Assembly (NCBI GenBank): GCA_017549145.1 | Contig: JAFYVM010000003.1 | Location: 1-58,579, forward strand | DNA from: Bacteroidales bacterium | GTDB lineage: Bacteria; Bacteroidota; Bacteroidia; Bacteroidales; UBA932 | Reading direction: 5' to 3' | DNA: 58,579 bases | Shown here: in pieces, positions 1-8,246 of the stretch | Layout of the letters: each line of letters opens with the position of its first letter | Position numbering within the stretch: the first letter of the stretch is position 1 | Program-made: the position numbers and the translations under genes | Notes under the pieces: generated by a model | What the model was told of the DNA's origin: nothing | Database searches by the model: none | What the model saw: only the letters and a program-made list of their open reading frames with translations

Positions 1-60
1 GGTTTTGGAGGCTTTGGCGGCGGAAGCTTCGGTGGTGGCGGAGCCGGCGGAAGCTGGTAG
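1..60 (+). CDS. C-terminal tail of a TPM-domain (YgcG-like) protein, partial
   Basis: Only the last 19 codons are inside the window, ending in TAG at 58-60. The translated tail is almost entirely Gly, Phe, Ser and a final Trp. This Gly/Phe/Ser-rich end closing on Ser-Trp is characteristic of YgcG/TPM-domain membrane proteins, which have a signal peptide, a periplasmic TPM domain, a transmembrane helix and a low-complexity tail. The assignment rests on the tail alone, so another Gly-rich protein remains possible. The gene converges on the acetyltransferase gene that ends at 95, and I see no clear hairpin between them. Confidence 0.55.
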   Translation, partial: GFGGFGGGSFGGGGAGGSW

Positions 61-94
61 GACCTGTGTCAGGGCATTCGGGATACGATGCTCA

Positions 95-1057
95 CTACAC
101 CTCGACCTCGTACATAAGATAATGACACTCAGACATGCCTAGCTTTTGATAGACTGTCTGAGCTTTTTTATTGTCCTTGTCTACGTATAAACGAACTTGC
201 GAGACGCCTTCTGACGCTGCAAGCTCAAGCACTTTATTGTACATGCTCTTGAAGATACCATTTGAACGATACTCTGGAAGAACATATACACTTTGAATCC
301 AAAGATACCAGCAGCAGTTCCAATCGCTCCATTCACGTGTGAGCATCAGTGAGCCAATAGGTCTCCCATCAATCATTGCCAGCACATATCTACCTTTGTT
401 CTCGTCCTGTAAGACGGCTTGTACACCTTTTAGAGTGCGTTCGTACTCCAATTTAAATCCCTCTGATTCCATTGCCATATCAATCTGGAAACGTGTGATA
501 GTCTCGGCATATGACAGGGCGCTCGGAGCAACCTCTATATGAATGCCTGTACACGGCACGACGGCTTTCTTTATATATGCTTCGCGAGGAGCGCCGTCAT
601 CGAGGTAGATGACTCCACAGTGAGTGAATCCGTATTTGGCCAGGATGTGCTGCATTATGCAGTTGTCCTTATGAGTGTCAATACGGATCACGTCATATCC
701 CGACTTGCCAATATGCTCAAAGGCCCAGTCAAACATGGTTCGGGCTACATTGCGACCGGGTGCTGAGGTGGCGATACGGTGGATTACATAGTAAGGCTCA
801 TCATTAGTCCATTCGCCTTCGATATATGAATATGTGTGGTCAGGACCTTCAATCAGCGCCATTGTTCCTAAGATTTCAGAACCATCGCAGAGAACATAAC
901 AGTTACCATGGCTGATGTCATTGCGTACGACTTCGATAGTAGGGTAGCCATTGTCCCATTGGTGCATATTTCCGCTGGCACGCATGATGGCCTTTGCTCC
1001 CTCAAAGAGCTGCATCAACGAGTCCAGGTCTGAATATGTTGCGGGTCTGATTTCCAT
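95..1057 (-). CDS. tandem double-GNAT acetyltransferase
   Basis: The 320-residue product contains two GNAT (acetyl-CoA N-acyltransferase) domains in tandem. The first spans about residues 1-165, with an IHRIATS beta-4 strand, a degenerate acetyl-CoA loop (APGRNVARTMFDWA) and a YGFTHCG end. The second spans about 170-320, with the loop VLPEYRSNGIFKSM and the end YQKLGMSECHYLMYEV. The first P-loop lacks the usual Q/RxxGxG/A pattern, while the second resembles it only loosely (RSNG). The acceptor cannot be inferred. The gene is divergent from the methyltransferase gene, and the 66 bp between them carry a promoter for the latter. Tandem GNAT proteins exist, but single-domain enzymes are the norm. 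Confidence 0.85.
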   Translation of the reverse strand: MEIRPATYSDLDSLMQLFEGAKAIMRASGNMHQWDNGYPTIEVVRNDISHGNCYVLCDGSEILGTMALIEGPDHTYSYIEGEWTNDEPYYVIHRIATSAPGRNVARTMFDWAFEHIGKSGYDVIRIDTHKDNCIMQHILAKYGFTHCGVIYLDDGAPREAYIKKAVVPCTGIHIEVAPSALSYAETITRFQIDMAMESEGFKLEYERTLKGVQAVLQDENKGRYVLAMIDGRPIGSLMLTREWSDWNCCWYLWIQSVYVLPEYRSNGIFKSMYNKVLELAASEGVSQVRLYVDKDNKKAQTVYQKLGMSECHYLMYEVEV

Positions 1058-1076
1058 TGTAGCATTTGATCAAGGA

Positions 1077-1107
1077 TTGTAAAGGTAGCTAAATTTTCTT
1101 AAATTTG
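1077..1107 (+). promoter_or_regulatory. Bacteroidota-type promoter for the methyltransferase/VanW pair
   Basis: TAAATTTG at 1100-1107 matches the -7 consensus TAnnTTTG exactly. A TTG at 1077-1079 lies 20 bp upstream, as expected for the -33 element. Transcription would begin near 1114, which favours the ATG at 1124 over the TTG at 1112 as the start codon. Confidence 0.6.
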
Positions 1108-1123
1108 AGGATTGGATATCTTA

Positions 1124-1813
1124 ATGAAGAACACGATGGAAGACACTAATCATATAATTATCAATTATTATGACGAGATAGCTGAGAGCTATGATATTTC
1201 CCGTTTTGATAATACCTATGGTCAATATGTTGACTATCAAGAACGTCGTGTCTTAGATAATCTAAATATATCACCAGAAAACTCATTGGATTTACCATGT
1301 GGCACAGGACGTTTTCTGAACTATGCAGATTACGGATGTGATGCCAGCAAGAATATGGTAAAGATTGCCGCTTCTCATTGGAATGGAAAAAATCTGACAT
1401 GTGCTGATGCGAGGAATCTTCCTTACGAGGATAGCAGTTTCGATACAGTGATCACTATGCATCTGCTGATGCATCTGGATGATGAGACCATTGGGCAGAT
1501 AATGAAGGAAGTACATCGTGTTTTACGTTCCGGTGGAAGATGGATTGTGGACCTGTTGTCTGATAAGAGAAGAAAGTGGACAAATACCAAGCATAGCTGG
1601 CATTGTCATAAATCGATGAGTATAGCTGGTTTTAATCATTTTGTGGGAGACTATTTCCAAATGAATTCCGTGAGTGGTATAATGCTTTTCCCGGTGCATC
1701 GTATCCCGTCAGCTCTACGAATGCCATTGCGTCGAATAGATTATAGATTGGCTCAGACCTCACTTCTGAAAGAATATTCATCTTATCTGATTTACGAATT
1801 ATGCAAACGCTGA
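1124..1813 (+). CDS. class I SAM-dependent methyltransferase
   Basis: The product is a small-molecule-type methyltransferase of about 229 residues. Motif I is visible as SLDLPCGTGRFL (SAM-binding glycine loop). It is followed by the acidic strand YGCDASKNM, the motif ADARNLPYEDSSFDTVI, and a helix ending in EVHRVLRSGGRWIVDL, the usual Methyltransf_11 order. The start at ATG 1124 is chosen because it sits just downstream of a promoter match; ATG 1136 is possible. The gene overlaps the VanW-family gene by 13 bp, so the two are probably translated together. The substrate is unknown. Pairing with VanW hints at a cell-envelope role, but that is inference. Confidence 0.85.
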   Translation: MKNTMEDTNHIIINYYDEIAESYDISRFDNTYGQYVDYQERRVLDNLNISPENSLDLPCGTGRFLNYADYGCDASKNMVKIAASHWNGKNLTCADARNLPYEDSSFDTVITMHLLMHLDDETIGQIMKEVHRVLRSGGRWIVDLLSDKRRKWTNTKHSWHCHKSMSIAGFNHFVGDYFQMNSVSGIMLFPVHRIPSALRMPLRRIDYRLAQTSLLKEYSSYLIYELCKR

Positions 1814-2484
1814 TTGCTATAAAGCGTAGTTTACGTCTGATGCAGCGCAAGGTCAGGGATTATAAAAATCGTACACGGTTCTGCGCAAAAAGAAAGTTTC
1901 CTGAACTGCCTTATAAACTGACCCTGGAGCAGCCGATATTACCTTCATCCACGATGGCTGAAAAATGCTACAATCTAAAATATGTAGCGAAGCAGATAGG
2001 GGATTATATTATTTATCCCGGAGAGATTCTGTCCTTTTGGGAGGTGGTTGGCAATCCAGATAAATTGAGGGAGTCGCGTTGCATTCGCAATGGTAAATTG
2101 GCTATAGAGAAGGGTGGTGGATTATGCCAGGCGGCTGGTATCATATATCATCTGTCCCTTATAGCCGGGTTGAATATCGTTGAAAGGTACAATCATTCAG
2201 TCGATCTGTATGGTGATGGTCCAAGGGCTTGTCCGATTGGATTTGATGCAACTGTGTTATACGGATATAAGGACTTGCGTGTCAGCAATATGACCAATGC
2301 TACTTTACGTTTTTCATTAACTGTCGATGAAGGTGTCCTTCGTGCTGAACTGTATAGTGATAAGCCTTTGATGCAACGTGAGATCGGTTCACAGAAAACA
2401 GAAACCTCGAACAATATCAACGTAAAGACATTCTATACGGATACTAATGAATTTATCGCTGATAATAATTACAGGACATTGTAA
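1801..2484 (+). CDS. VanW family protein
   Basis: The 227-residue product carries the VanW core: ICYPGEILSFW-like strand (YIIYPGEILSFWEVVG), then KGGGLCQAAGIIYH, then VERYNHSVDLYGDGPRACPIGFDATV. The Gly-rich GGGLCQ and RxHS-like RYNHS segments are the hallmarks of the family. VanW is an accessory gene of vanB-type glycopeptide-resistance clusters, but its biochemical role is unknown and most homologues are unrelated to resistance. No signal peptide is evident. It overlaps the methyltransferase gene and is followed by a strong bidirectional hairpin at 2496-2535. No van genes are nearby, so a resistance role is not supported. Confidence 0.85.
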   Translation: MQTLIAIKRSLRLMQRKVRDYKNRTRFCAKRKFPELPYKLTLEQPILPSSTMAEKCYNLKYVAKQIGDYIIYPGEILSFWEVVGNPDKLRESRCIRNGKLAIEKGGGLCQAAGIIYHLSLIAGLNIVERYNHSVDLYGDGPRACPIGFDATVLYGYKDLRVSNMTNATLRFSLTVDEGVLRAELYSDKPLMQREIGSQKTETSNNINVKTFYTDTNEFIADNNYRTL

Positions 2485-2495
2485 CTGGAGCAAGA

Positions 2496-2535
2496 AATAA
2501 TGCCAGATCTTCAGGAAAGAAGGTCTGGCATTATT
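2496..2535. terminator. bidirectional hairpin terminator between convergent genes
   Basis: A perfect 12-bp stem (AATAATGCCAGA at 2496-2507 against TCTGGCATTATT at 2524-2535) encloses a 16-nt loop. It lies between the VanW stop at 2484 and the convergent esterase stop at 2553. The A/T ends of the stem give a U-rich end in both directions. Confidence 0.8.
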
Positions 2536-2552
2536 CGTATCAGGTGAACTCT

Positions 2553-3398
2553 TTAGAGTTTCTTCAACCAAGGAGTAAGTCTTGCCTTCATTGGCTGTAG
2601 GTAAGTGGTTTCGTGCTCAGCGTTGCCGTGGTGCCATCCGTGCTTTGTTCCTACTAGCTCGAGAAGTTCTGCTCTTGCACCTGCTTTGATCATTGCATTG
2701 TAGAATGCTTTACCGTTTGATGCAGGTGGTACTACAGTCTCTGACATAGCATAAGTGATGAATGCCTTAGGTGTGTCTGAAGATACCCAGAGTTCGTTTG
2801 AGTAGAACATCATTTCTTCGTTTGATGCGTCTGCTCCGAGGAAGTTTGTGCGTGAACCAGCATGTGTTCCTGTTGACATTGTGGTTACAGGGTACACAAG
2901 AATCTGGAAGTCAGGACGGATCTCAGAAGAGTAGTCAGAAGCAGTTGCAGCGTAGCATGCAAGATGTCCGCCGGCTGAGAATCCCATAACACCGATCTTA
3001 TTCTTGTCAATGAGCCACTTGTCTGCCATCTCGTTGAGAATTGTCAATGCAGTCTCCATATCGCCGATTGGCTTTGATGGATCGCCTGCCGGCAAGGTGT
3101 ATTTAAGAACTGCGAAAGCAACTCCTAGCTCGTTGAAGTATGGTGCCCATACAGCGCCTTCGTGACTGGCGTGTGATGAGTATGAACCACCTGGGCATGC
3201 GATTACAGCGACCTTGATGTTAGTCTCTTCTGTTGGAAGATAAACCTCCATATCAATCCCGTCTTCAGCTTTAGTGTAGGTGTATTTTAACTCTCTGTTG
3301 TACTCTTCTTCAGGTGTTTCAGGAATCTGAGGATTCTCTGTAGTGCATGCAGGAATCATCATAAGGCATGCTACAACACCAAAAATCAGTTTCTTCAT
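2553..3398 (-). CDS. alpha/beta-hydrolase esterase lipoprotein (acetyl/feruloyl-esterase-like)
   Basis: The product has 281 residues, with a lipoprotein signal ending at about Cys18 (MIPAC). It then has an alpha/beta-hydrolase fold of the BD-FAE/acetyl-xylan-esterase type, with an oxyanion segment ACPGGSY, a nucleophile elbow GFSAGGH (Ser141) and a C-terminal KHGWHHG (His253). The acid position, normally Asp before VxP, reads SETVVPP, so Glu220 appears to replace it. The likely activity is deacylation of carbohydrate esters at the cell surface. The start lies 12 bp after the stop of the SGNH/GLUG gene, and both are probably co-transcribed. The natural substrate is unknown. Confidence 0.85.
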   Translation of the reverse strand: MKKLIFGVVACLMMIPACTTENPQIPETPEEEYNRELKYTYTKAEDGIDMEVYLPTEETNIKVAVIACPGGSYSSHASHEGAVWAPYFNELGVAFAVLKYTLPAGDPSKPIGDMETALTILNEMADKWLIDKNKIGVMGFSAGGHLACYAATASDYSSEIRPDFQILVYPVTTMSTGTHAGSRTNFLGADASNEEMMFYSNELWVSSDTPKAFITYAMSETVVPPASNGKAFYNAMIKAGARAELLELVGTKHGWHHGNAEHETTYLQPMKARLTPWLKKL

Positions 3399-3410
3399 AT
3401 CTTTTAGTTA

Positions 3411-6400
3411 TTAAATGTGTGACTTAACCTGTTCCCAAATCTGGTCTGCCATTTCTTTCATACCAGCTACGTTAGGGTGAACGTTATCGTATGTGCTTGC
3501 ACTTCTGCTTGCGAACTTAACCTCTGCGTATTTAACGTTGTAATGGTTGCAGACATCACGGATAACCTGTGCGTACTCTTTGTACTGAATGTCCATTACG
3601 CAGTCTCCTATGATGCAGAAGATCTTTGCCTTAGGATATTTCTCCTTCATAAGGCGGATGAGCTTGTCGTATGCCTGAGCGAACTGATATGTGTCGAGAT
3701 CGTTTGTAGCAATGCTGAAGTCAAGTGTTCCCACAGGAAGCTTGAAGCTCCATGAGTCATTTGTTCCTCCGTTGATGAAGATCACATCAGGATTTCCAAG
3801 GTCTGCATATCTGTTAAGGAAGCCGTATCCTGGGTAACCGTTCTTCACTGTGTTCTGAACACATGTCGCTGTGTGTGAAGAGTTAGCCTCAAGGACAGCG
3901 TTTGTCATCTTGTCGTAGATGAGCTGGTACCAGTAAGTCTGGGTTACGCTTGTGAAGTCGCTGTAGTTGCTGTTCGGATACTGACCGTTGCTAGGGAAGA
4001 GGGTGTAGCCCTTATATGTGGTGATGGAGTCACCAAGGAGTGATACTCTCTTCTTTGAAGACGTAGCTGTGCTGCTTGCAATCGGACATCCGAAGACTAC
4101 AGGATAACCATTGGTTCCCATTACCCATTCCTCAGCTCTTACGTCGAAGATCATAGCCTTGTTGTATTCGTCAGCGCCTGCGTTGAGTGCGTTGATAAAG
4201 CATGAGTATGCTGTGCCTGTTGATGGCATTGAGACAGCACCATTATTCTTCATCTGAGCGTCAGTGAGTGACTGCTCTTTCTTAGTATAGCTGAATGAAC
4301 CGCTTGATGCACCTGCCTTGAAACCATCGATCCAATATACGTTAACGATAGTTCCGCTACTGCCTGTCGCGCCATTGTTACCTCTTAGCCAGCCATATAT
4401 TGAACCACGTGAAGAGCCAGAAGCTGCTCCGTTGAAGTAGAATGCTGAAGCCGGAGTAGGGCAGTAGCAGTTGTTGATAGTAACTGTATTTGCATAACCT
4501 GCAATACCGGCTATGTTAGCATTGCTAGAACCAGTTGATACCTTAGTCGGGAATGCAGCGCAGTTTACGATTGCAGTGTTTGCAAGGCTGGATGCTGCGA
4601 ATGAACCTACGATACCTGCAACTCCACCGTTTATGTTATTGTCATTTGTAAGTTCGTTACCGTAGTATATACAGTTGATCACGAGCAAGTTGTTTGAACT
4701 TACCCATCCGCCGATACCTCCTACGCATCCGCCTCCAGTACCAGTGTTGGCAACGTTGCAGTTTGCGCTACATTTATTTACAATACCATAGCCGTTTGCA
4801 CCTCCGAATATACCTCCTGCGATTCCGTTAGCAGTTGCTGTTACAGTACCACCATAAACATTGCAATTCTCAATTCGTGCTGTCTGTGCATTTGTACAGT
4901 CGGCGATGTTTCCAACGATACCACCGGCAAGCTTGTGGTTAGTCTCAATTGTTGAGTTCTCAACGTTACACTGCGATACAAGACCTCCTTTATTGAAGTG
5001 TCCAGCAATACCGCCCACGTTAAGACTGGTTGCCTTGATTGTACTTCCTGCTACGTTACAGCTGGTCACGTAACCGGTTGCTGTAGTCGAACCTACAATA
5101 CCTCCTACGTTCTGCTCACCGTTAATAGTCGCGTTATTTACTGAACATGATTTAACAGAACCAGTAGCGACGTAAGCTGCGATACCGGCAGCAGTATTTG
5201 TTCCGGTCAATTTTCCAGAGAATACGCTGTTGTTTACTCCACTAGCTTCAACAAGACCTACAATACCGCCTGTCCATTTCTTACCATTGATAGTACCGGT
5301 TACCGTACAACGGTCAATATTACCGCTTCCTCTCTGGTCTCCGCAGATACCACCGATACGGCTATATTTTGTGCTGGCTGCTCCGCTTGAGTTGAATGCT
5401 TCTGCTGAGTCGTCGTAGTCGCAATTGATGGTTCCGCTGAATGTACATCCGATGATTGCAAGACCTCTGTTGTGACCCGCAATACCTCCGGCGTCATAGT
5501 AGTGTGACTTGATAGTTCCTTCGCATATACAGTTAGATACCTGACCGCCTGTTGCGCTGTTGTTGACATATCCTACGATACCACCGACGTTGATACCGTT
5601 ATCTGAGATTGAACCTCCCTCCACAACTGAAGTAGAAGTTACAGTACAGTTCTTGATTGTTGCACCTCCGTTGAGAGCTCCTGCAATACCACCGACGTTT
5701 CCGCAGGCACCCTTCACTGTACCGTTGAAGGTACATCCGTCGATAGTTGCACCAGCATTGCTGACCTGTCCTACGATACCACCTGCCTGGTGTTTTGCAG
5801 ATGTTGTGGCAGTCACAGTTCCTTCGAACGAGCAGTTAAGAAGCTTACCTCCCATCAATTTACCGCAGAGACCTCCGTTGTCTGTGTTGGTACCTGTTAC
5901 AGTACCATTCTTAACATGGCAGTTCTCGACAAGTCCAACTGTAGCTGTGCTCTGAAGGCAACCCACAATGATACCTGTATTCCATGTAGTGGAATTGATC
6001 GAGGCATTCTCGAATGTCATATTCTTGATATGGGCATCACCATCGAGGTAACCGAAGAATCCCTGAGCTTTGTTAGAATTAGGGTTTGCAATGACGACGT
6101 TCTTGATCTTGTAACCCTTTCCATCATATTTTCCGCAGAAGAAGCTGAAAGGAGCTGCGTCGTTGGTGTTACCGATAGAGTTATGTGTGCCTCCCTCAAA
6201 GTCGATATCAGCAGTCTGGATATAATACGCAGTTCTGAATGGAAGGAATTCGCTGTCCTTGCTTGCTACATAAGTCGCAAGTTCCTGAAGGTCTTCCTTA
6301 GTCGCAATTGCATAAGGGTTGCGCTCTGTTCCGTTACCGCCACTGAAGAAGGTAGGAACAAAGTTTACAGATGCTCTTGCAAGGTGCTTTGCATTGAATA

Positions 6401-7223
6401 CTCCTTCGACCTCCTCAAATGTTGACACTCCGTCAGGGAAGATGGTTCTCACGTAAGAGTCTCCGTCCTCAAGATTGATTGTGAGTTTGAGTCCTGTGCT
6501 TGATGTGAAACGTCCGACAGGAAGCTGGATTGTCTGTGTCTTGCTCTGGTCAACAGTGACAGGGAGATTTACTTCAATCTTGTTGCTTGTACCATTTTCT
6601 GTCGCTGTGAGTGCGCGGGTTTCAGGGGCAATGGTACCATTGAATGAAAGATAACCATCGAAAACTGCATTTGCTGCAGGCTCAAGTGTAAATGACTTGA
6701 TAGGACTATCTGACTCCTTACCTGTCGGGTCGATGAAAACCTCAAGTGTAGAGAATACGTTATGGAAGCCTATTGTTACGACTCCCTTGTCAGCCTTTGC
6801 CTCGATAGGGCTACCTATCATAGGAGCATGAGCCGGGCTAACAAAGTCCTCTCCTTCGTATGTTACAGTCTTTGAGGCTTCGATTCCTACGAGGTTTTCT
6901 TCTGCGATAAAGGCATTGTAGTAAGCTACAATCTCGCTTCCGTCATAGTCTGCGATACCGTTGTCACTCGAGAAATACACACTGTTGCCGCTGTCGCTTG
7001 CAGTGTAGGTATATAATTCTCCTTTGTAGATGAGCTCGATGACATCTCCTTTAACCCATGTGGTCTCACCTTCGTTATATTGAGTCTTGGTGAGAGGGGA
7101 ACATTCGGCCTTGACTACAAGGAACTCAGATTGAGGGACATCTGGCTCTGGTGGGTCAATTTCCTTTTTACAGCCAACGCATAGAGTTGCAATGGCGGCA
7201 AGTGCGATTATCAGTTTCTTCAT
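3411..7223 (-). CDS. surface lipoprotein: fimbrillin-like N-terminus, GLUG repeats, C-terminal SGNH hydrolase
   Basis: This is a 1270-residue modular lipoprotein. A signal peptide ends at about Cys18 (LCVGC). Residues about 30-285 look like a fimbrillin/Mfa-like beta domain, with TKTQYNEGETTWVKGD near the start. Residues about 300-960 hold roughly fifteen GLUG-type repeats recognisable by GGIVG/GGIAG and NC/GC positions, which form a beta-helix-like stalk. Residues about 1057-1270 form an SGNH/GDSL hydrolase with block I LLGDSIT (Ser1066), block III GGTND and block V DNVHPN (Asp1246, His1249), so its catalytic set is complete. It probably removes acyl groups from a surface glycan or protein. 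Its hydrolase is paralogous to that of the gene at 33946. The esterase gene follows directly. Confidence 0.85.
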   Translation of the reverse strand: MKKLIIALAAIATLCVGCKKEIDPPEPDVPQSEFLVVKAECSPLTKTQYNEGETTWVKGDVIELIYKGELYTYTASDSGNSVYFSSDNGIADYDGSEIVAYYNAFIAEENLVGIEASKTVTYEGEDFVSPAHAPMIGSPIEAKADKGVVTIGFHNVFSTLEVFIDPTGKESDSPIKSFTLEPAANAVFDGYLSFNGTIAPETRALTATENGTSNKIEVNLPVTVDQSKTQTIQLPVGRFTSSTGLKLTINLEDGDSYVRTIFPDGVSTFEEVEGVFNAKHLARASVNFVPTFFSGGNGTERNPYAIATKEDLQELATYVASKDSEFLPFRTAYYIQTADIDFEGGTHNSIGNTNDAAPFSFFCGKYDGKGYKIKNVVIANPNSNKAQGFFGYLDGDAHIKNMTFENASINSTTWNTGIIVGCLQSTATVGLVENCHVKNGTVTGTNTDNGGLCGKLMGGKLLNCSFEGTVTATTSAKHQAGGIVGQVSNAGATIDGCTFNGTVKGACGNVGGIAGALNGGATIKNCTVTSTSVVEGGSISDNGINVGGIVGYVNNSATGGQVSNCICEGTIKSHYYDAGGIAGHNRGLAIIGCTFSGTINCDYDDSAEAFNSSGAASTKYSRIGGICGDQRGSGNIDRCTVTGTINGKKWTGGIVGLVEASGVNNSVFSGKLTGTNTAAGIAAYVATGSVKSCSVNNATINGEQNVGGIVGSTTATGYVTSCNVAGSTIKATSLNVGGIAGHFNKGGLVSQCNVENSTIETNHKLAGGIVGNIADCTNAQTARIENCNVYGGTVTATANGIAGGIFGGANGYGIVNKCSANCNVANTGTGGGCVGGIGGWVSSNNLLVINCIYYGNELTNDNNINGGVAGIVGSFAASSLANTAIVNCAAFPTKVSTGSSNANIAGIAGYANTVTINNCYCPTPASAFYFNGAASGSSRGSIYGWLRGNNGATGSSGTIVNVYWIDGFKAGASSGSFSYTKKEQSLTDAQMKNNGAVSMPSTGTAYSCFINALNAGADEYNKAMIFDVRAEEWVMGTNGYPVVFGCPIASSTATSSKKRVSLLGDSITTYKGYTLFPSNGQYPNSNYSDFTSVTQTYWYQLIYDKMTNAVLEANSSHTATCVQNTVKNGYPGYGFLNRYADLGNPDVIFINGGTNDSWSFKLPVGTLDFSIATNDLDTYQFAQAYDKLIRLMKEKYPKAKIFCIIGDCVMDIQYKEYAQVIRDVCNHYNVKYAEVKFASRSASTYDNVHPNVAGMKEMADQIWEQVKSHI
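4310..6320 (-). repeat. GLUG-repeat coding region
   Basis: Within the SGNH lipoprotein gene, about fifteen diverged repeats of roughly 35-45 codons each encode a GGIxG turn and a following xNC or xGC strand. The repeats explain the long open frames on the opposite strand here, which are not separate genes. Boundaries are approximate. Confidence 0.75.
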
Positions 7224-7252
7224 GTTATTGTGTGGTATAAATATTATTGCTT

Positions 7253-8035
7253 TCAGATTCCGCGTTCTTTGCAGATGGCTTCGTAGGCTTGAGATATTGT
7301 CTTGAATTTCTCTTCAGCAGCTTTCTGGACATCTTCACCGAGGGTCGCAACCTTGTCCGGATGATATTTTATAGCCATCTTTCGGTAGGCCTTCTTCACC
7401 TCCTCGTCGGTTGCGCTTGGGCTGATTCCAAGGATTCTGTAGTTGCTCTCACTGTTGCTATAGCTGCTGCTATTATCACTGCTGCTGCCCTGGCTGCCGC
7501 TATTGCTGTTATAGCGTCCGAACTGAGCAAAGATGGAGTCAATATCCTCTTTAGCAAGGCCGATATAGGTACCGATTACCTCAATGACATCAATCTCTCT
7601 CTGAATCAAACCGTCGCATACTCCGAGTTCTACAAGGTAGTGGTAGAGCTGGAGGCGCTGTGAGTAATCCATGCATGAGCGTACCTGTACGCAGACCTCA
7701 TATAAGTTAAAGTCCTTGTTGATCAGCTCTTTTACGATCTCCTCAGCATCATTCGCCGCATTTGCACCGAAATTCTTGATGAAGAATCTCCTTAGAGTAT
7801 TAAGCTCATGTGTTGTGGTTCTTCCGTCAGCTTTAATCACTGCTGCAGAAAGAACCAAAAGACTCATCAGGAAGCTGTTACGCTGTCCCTGATTCCATGA
7901 CTGATTTTCATTATTTGTCTCAACCTCCTCAGAGAGTTGCTCTAACTTAGATGTGATATAATATCCAAGGATGCCTCCGATAGGGCCGAACATAGCCCAT
8001 CCGAGTGCACCTACTATCCATTTTCCGAATCCCAT
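7253..8035 (-). CDS. TerB/DnaJ co-chaperone (DjlA-like)
   Basis: The N-terminus is a short Gly/Ala/Trp-rich hydrophobic segment ([20 protein letters not shown]), likely a membrane anchor or glycine-zipper. A TerB-like helical domain follows at about residues 50-175 ([20 protein letters not shown]). After a Ser/Asn/Gly linker, a J-domain at about 197-260 carries the HPD motif (KYHPDKV) that stimulates DnaK ATPase. This is the DjlA-type layout. The ATG at 8035 is preferred over the upstream TTG at 8041 because a TATATTTG -7 box at 8053-8060 leaves a short leader for it. The stop is only 29 bp from the SGNH gene start, so the genes may be co-transcribed. Confidence 0.85.
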   Translation of the reverse strand: MGFGKWIVGALGWAMFGPIGGILGYYITSKLEQLSEEVETNNENQSWNQGQRNSFLMSLLVLSAAVIKADGRTTTHELNTLRRFFIKNFGANAANDAEEIVKELINKDFNLYEVCVQVRSCMDYSQRLQLYHYLVELGVCDGLIQREIDVIEVIGTYIGLAKEDIDSIFAQFGRYNSNSGSQGSSSDNSSSYSNSESNYRILGISPSATDEEVKKAYRKMAIKYHPDKVATLGEDVQKAAEEKFKTISQAYEAICKERGI

Positions 8036-8052
8036 TTGCAATCTATTTTCTG

Positions 8053-8060
8053 CAAATATA
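8053..8060 (-). promoter_or_regulatory. -7 promoter box for the TerB/DnaJ gene
   Basis: On the minus strand this reads TATATTTG, an exact match to TAnnTTTG, 18 bp upstream of the ATG at 8035. I did not find a convincing TTTG at -33. Confidence 0.5.
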
Positions 8061-8167
8061 ATATCTTTCTACATCATATTCCATATTGCACGCACTTTAC
8101 CAAATATACAGGTAATATTAAATGTGAAGCGTGGAATGTAACTCCTTGATCCTTAGTGTATTACATG

Positions 8168-8199
8168 AAGTGCGTGCCGCCAAAGGGGAGCACGCACTT
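8168..8199. terminator. GC-rich hairpin, probable terminator of the metX-to-phosphoesterase unit
   Basis: A perfect 10-bp stem (AAGTGCGTGC at 8168-8177 against GCACGCACTT at 8190-8199) has a 12-nt loop. It lies 48 bp downstream of the stop of the minus-strand phosphoesterase gene. There is no long U tract. A third copy of the arm sequence GCACGCACTTT occurs at 8088-8098. Confidence 0.6.
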
Positions 8200-8246
8200 T
8201 GTGTATCTCATTGTGAATCAGTTGGTTATATTTGTACTGAGTGGTA

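Noticed and set aside
1801-2484. VanW as evidence of glycopeptide resistance
   Set aside because: No vanA/B ligase, vanH, vanX or vanRS genes are nearby, and VanW homologues are widespread outside resistance clusters.
5790-6425. Open frame of 211 codons on the plus strand inside the GLUG-repeat gene
   Set aside because: It lies antisense to a well-supported coding region; the repetitive composition of the GLUG repeats keeps several antisense frames open. No start context or domain supports it.
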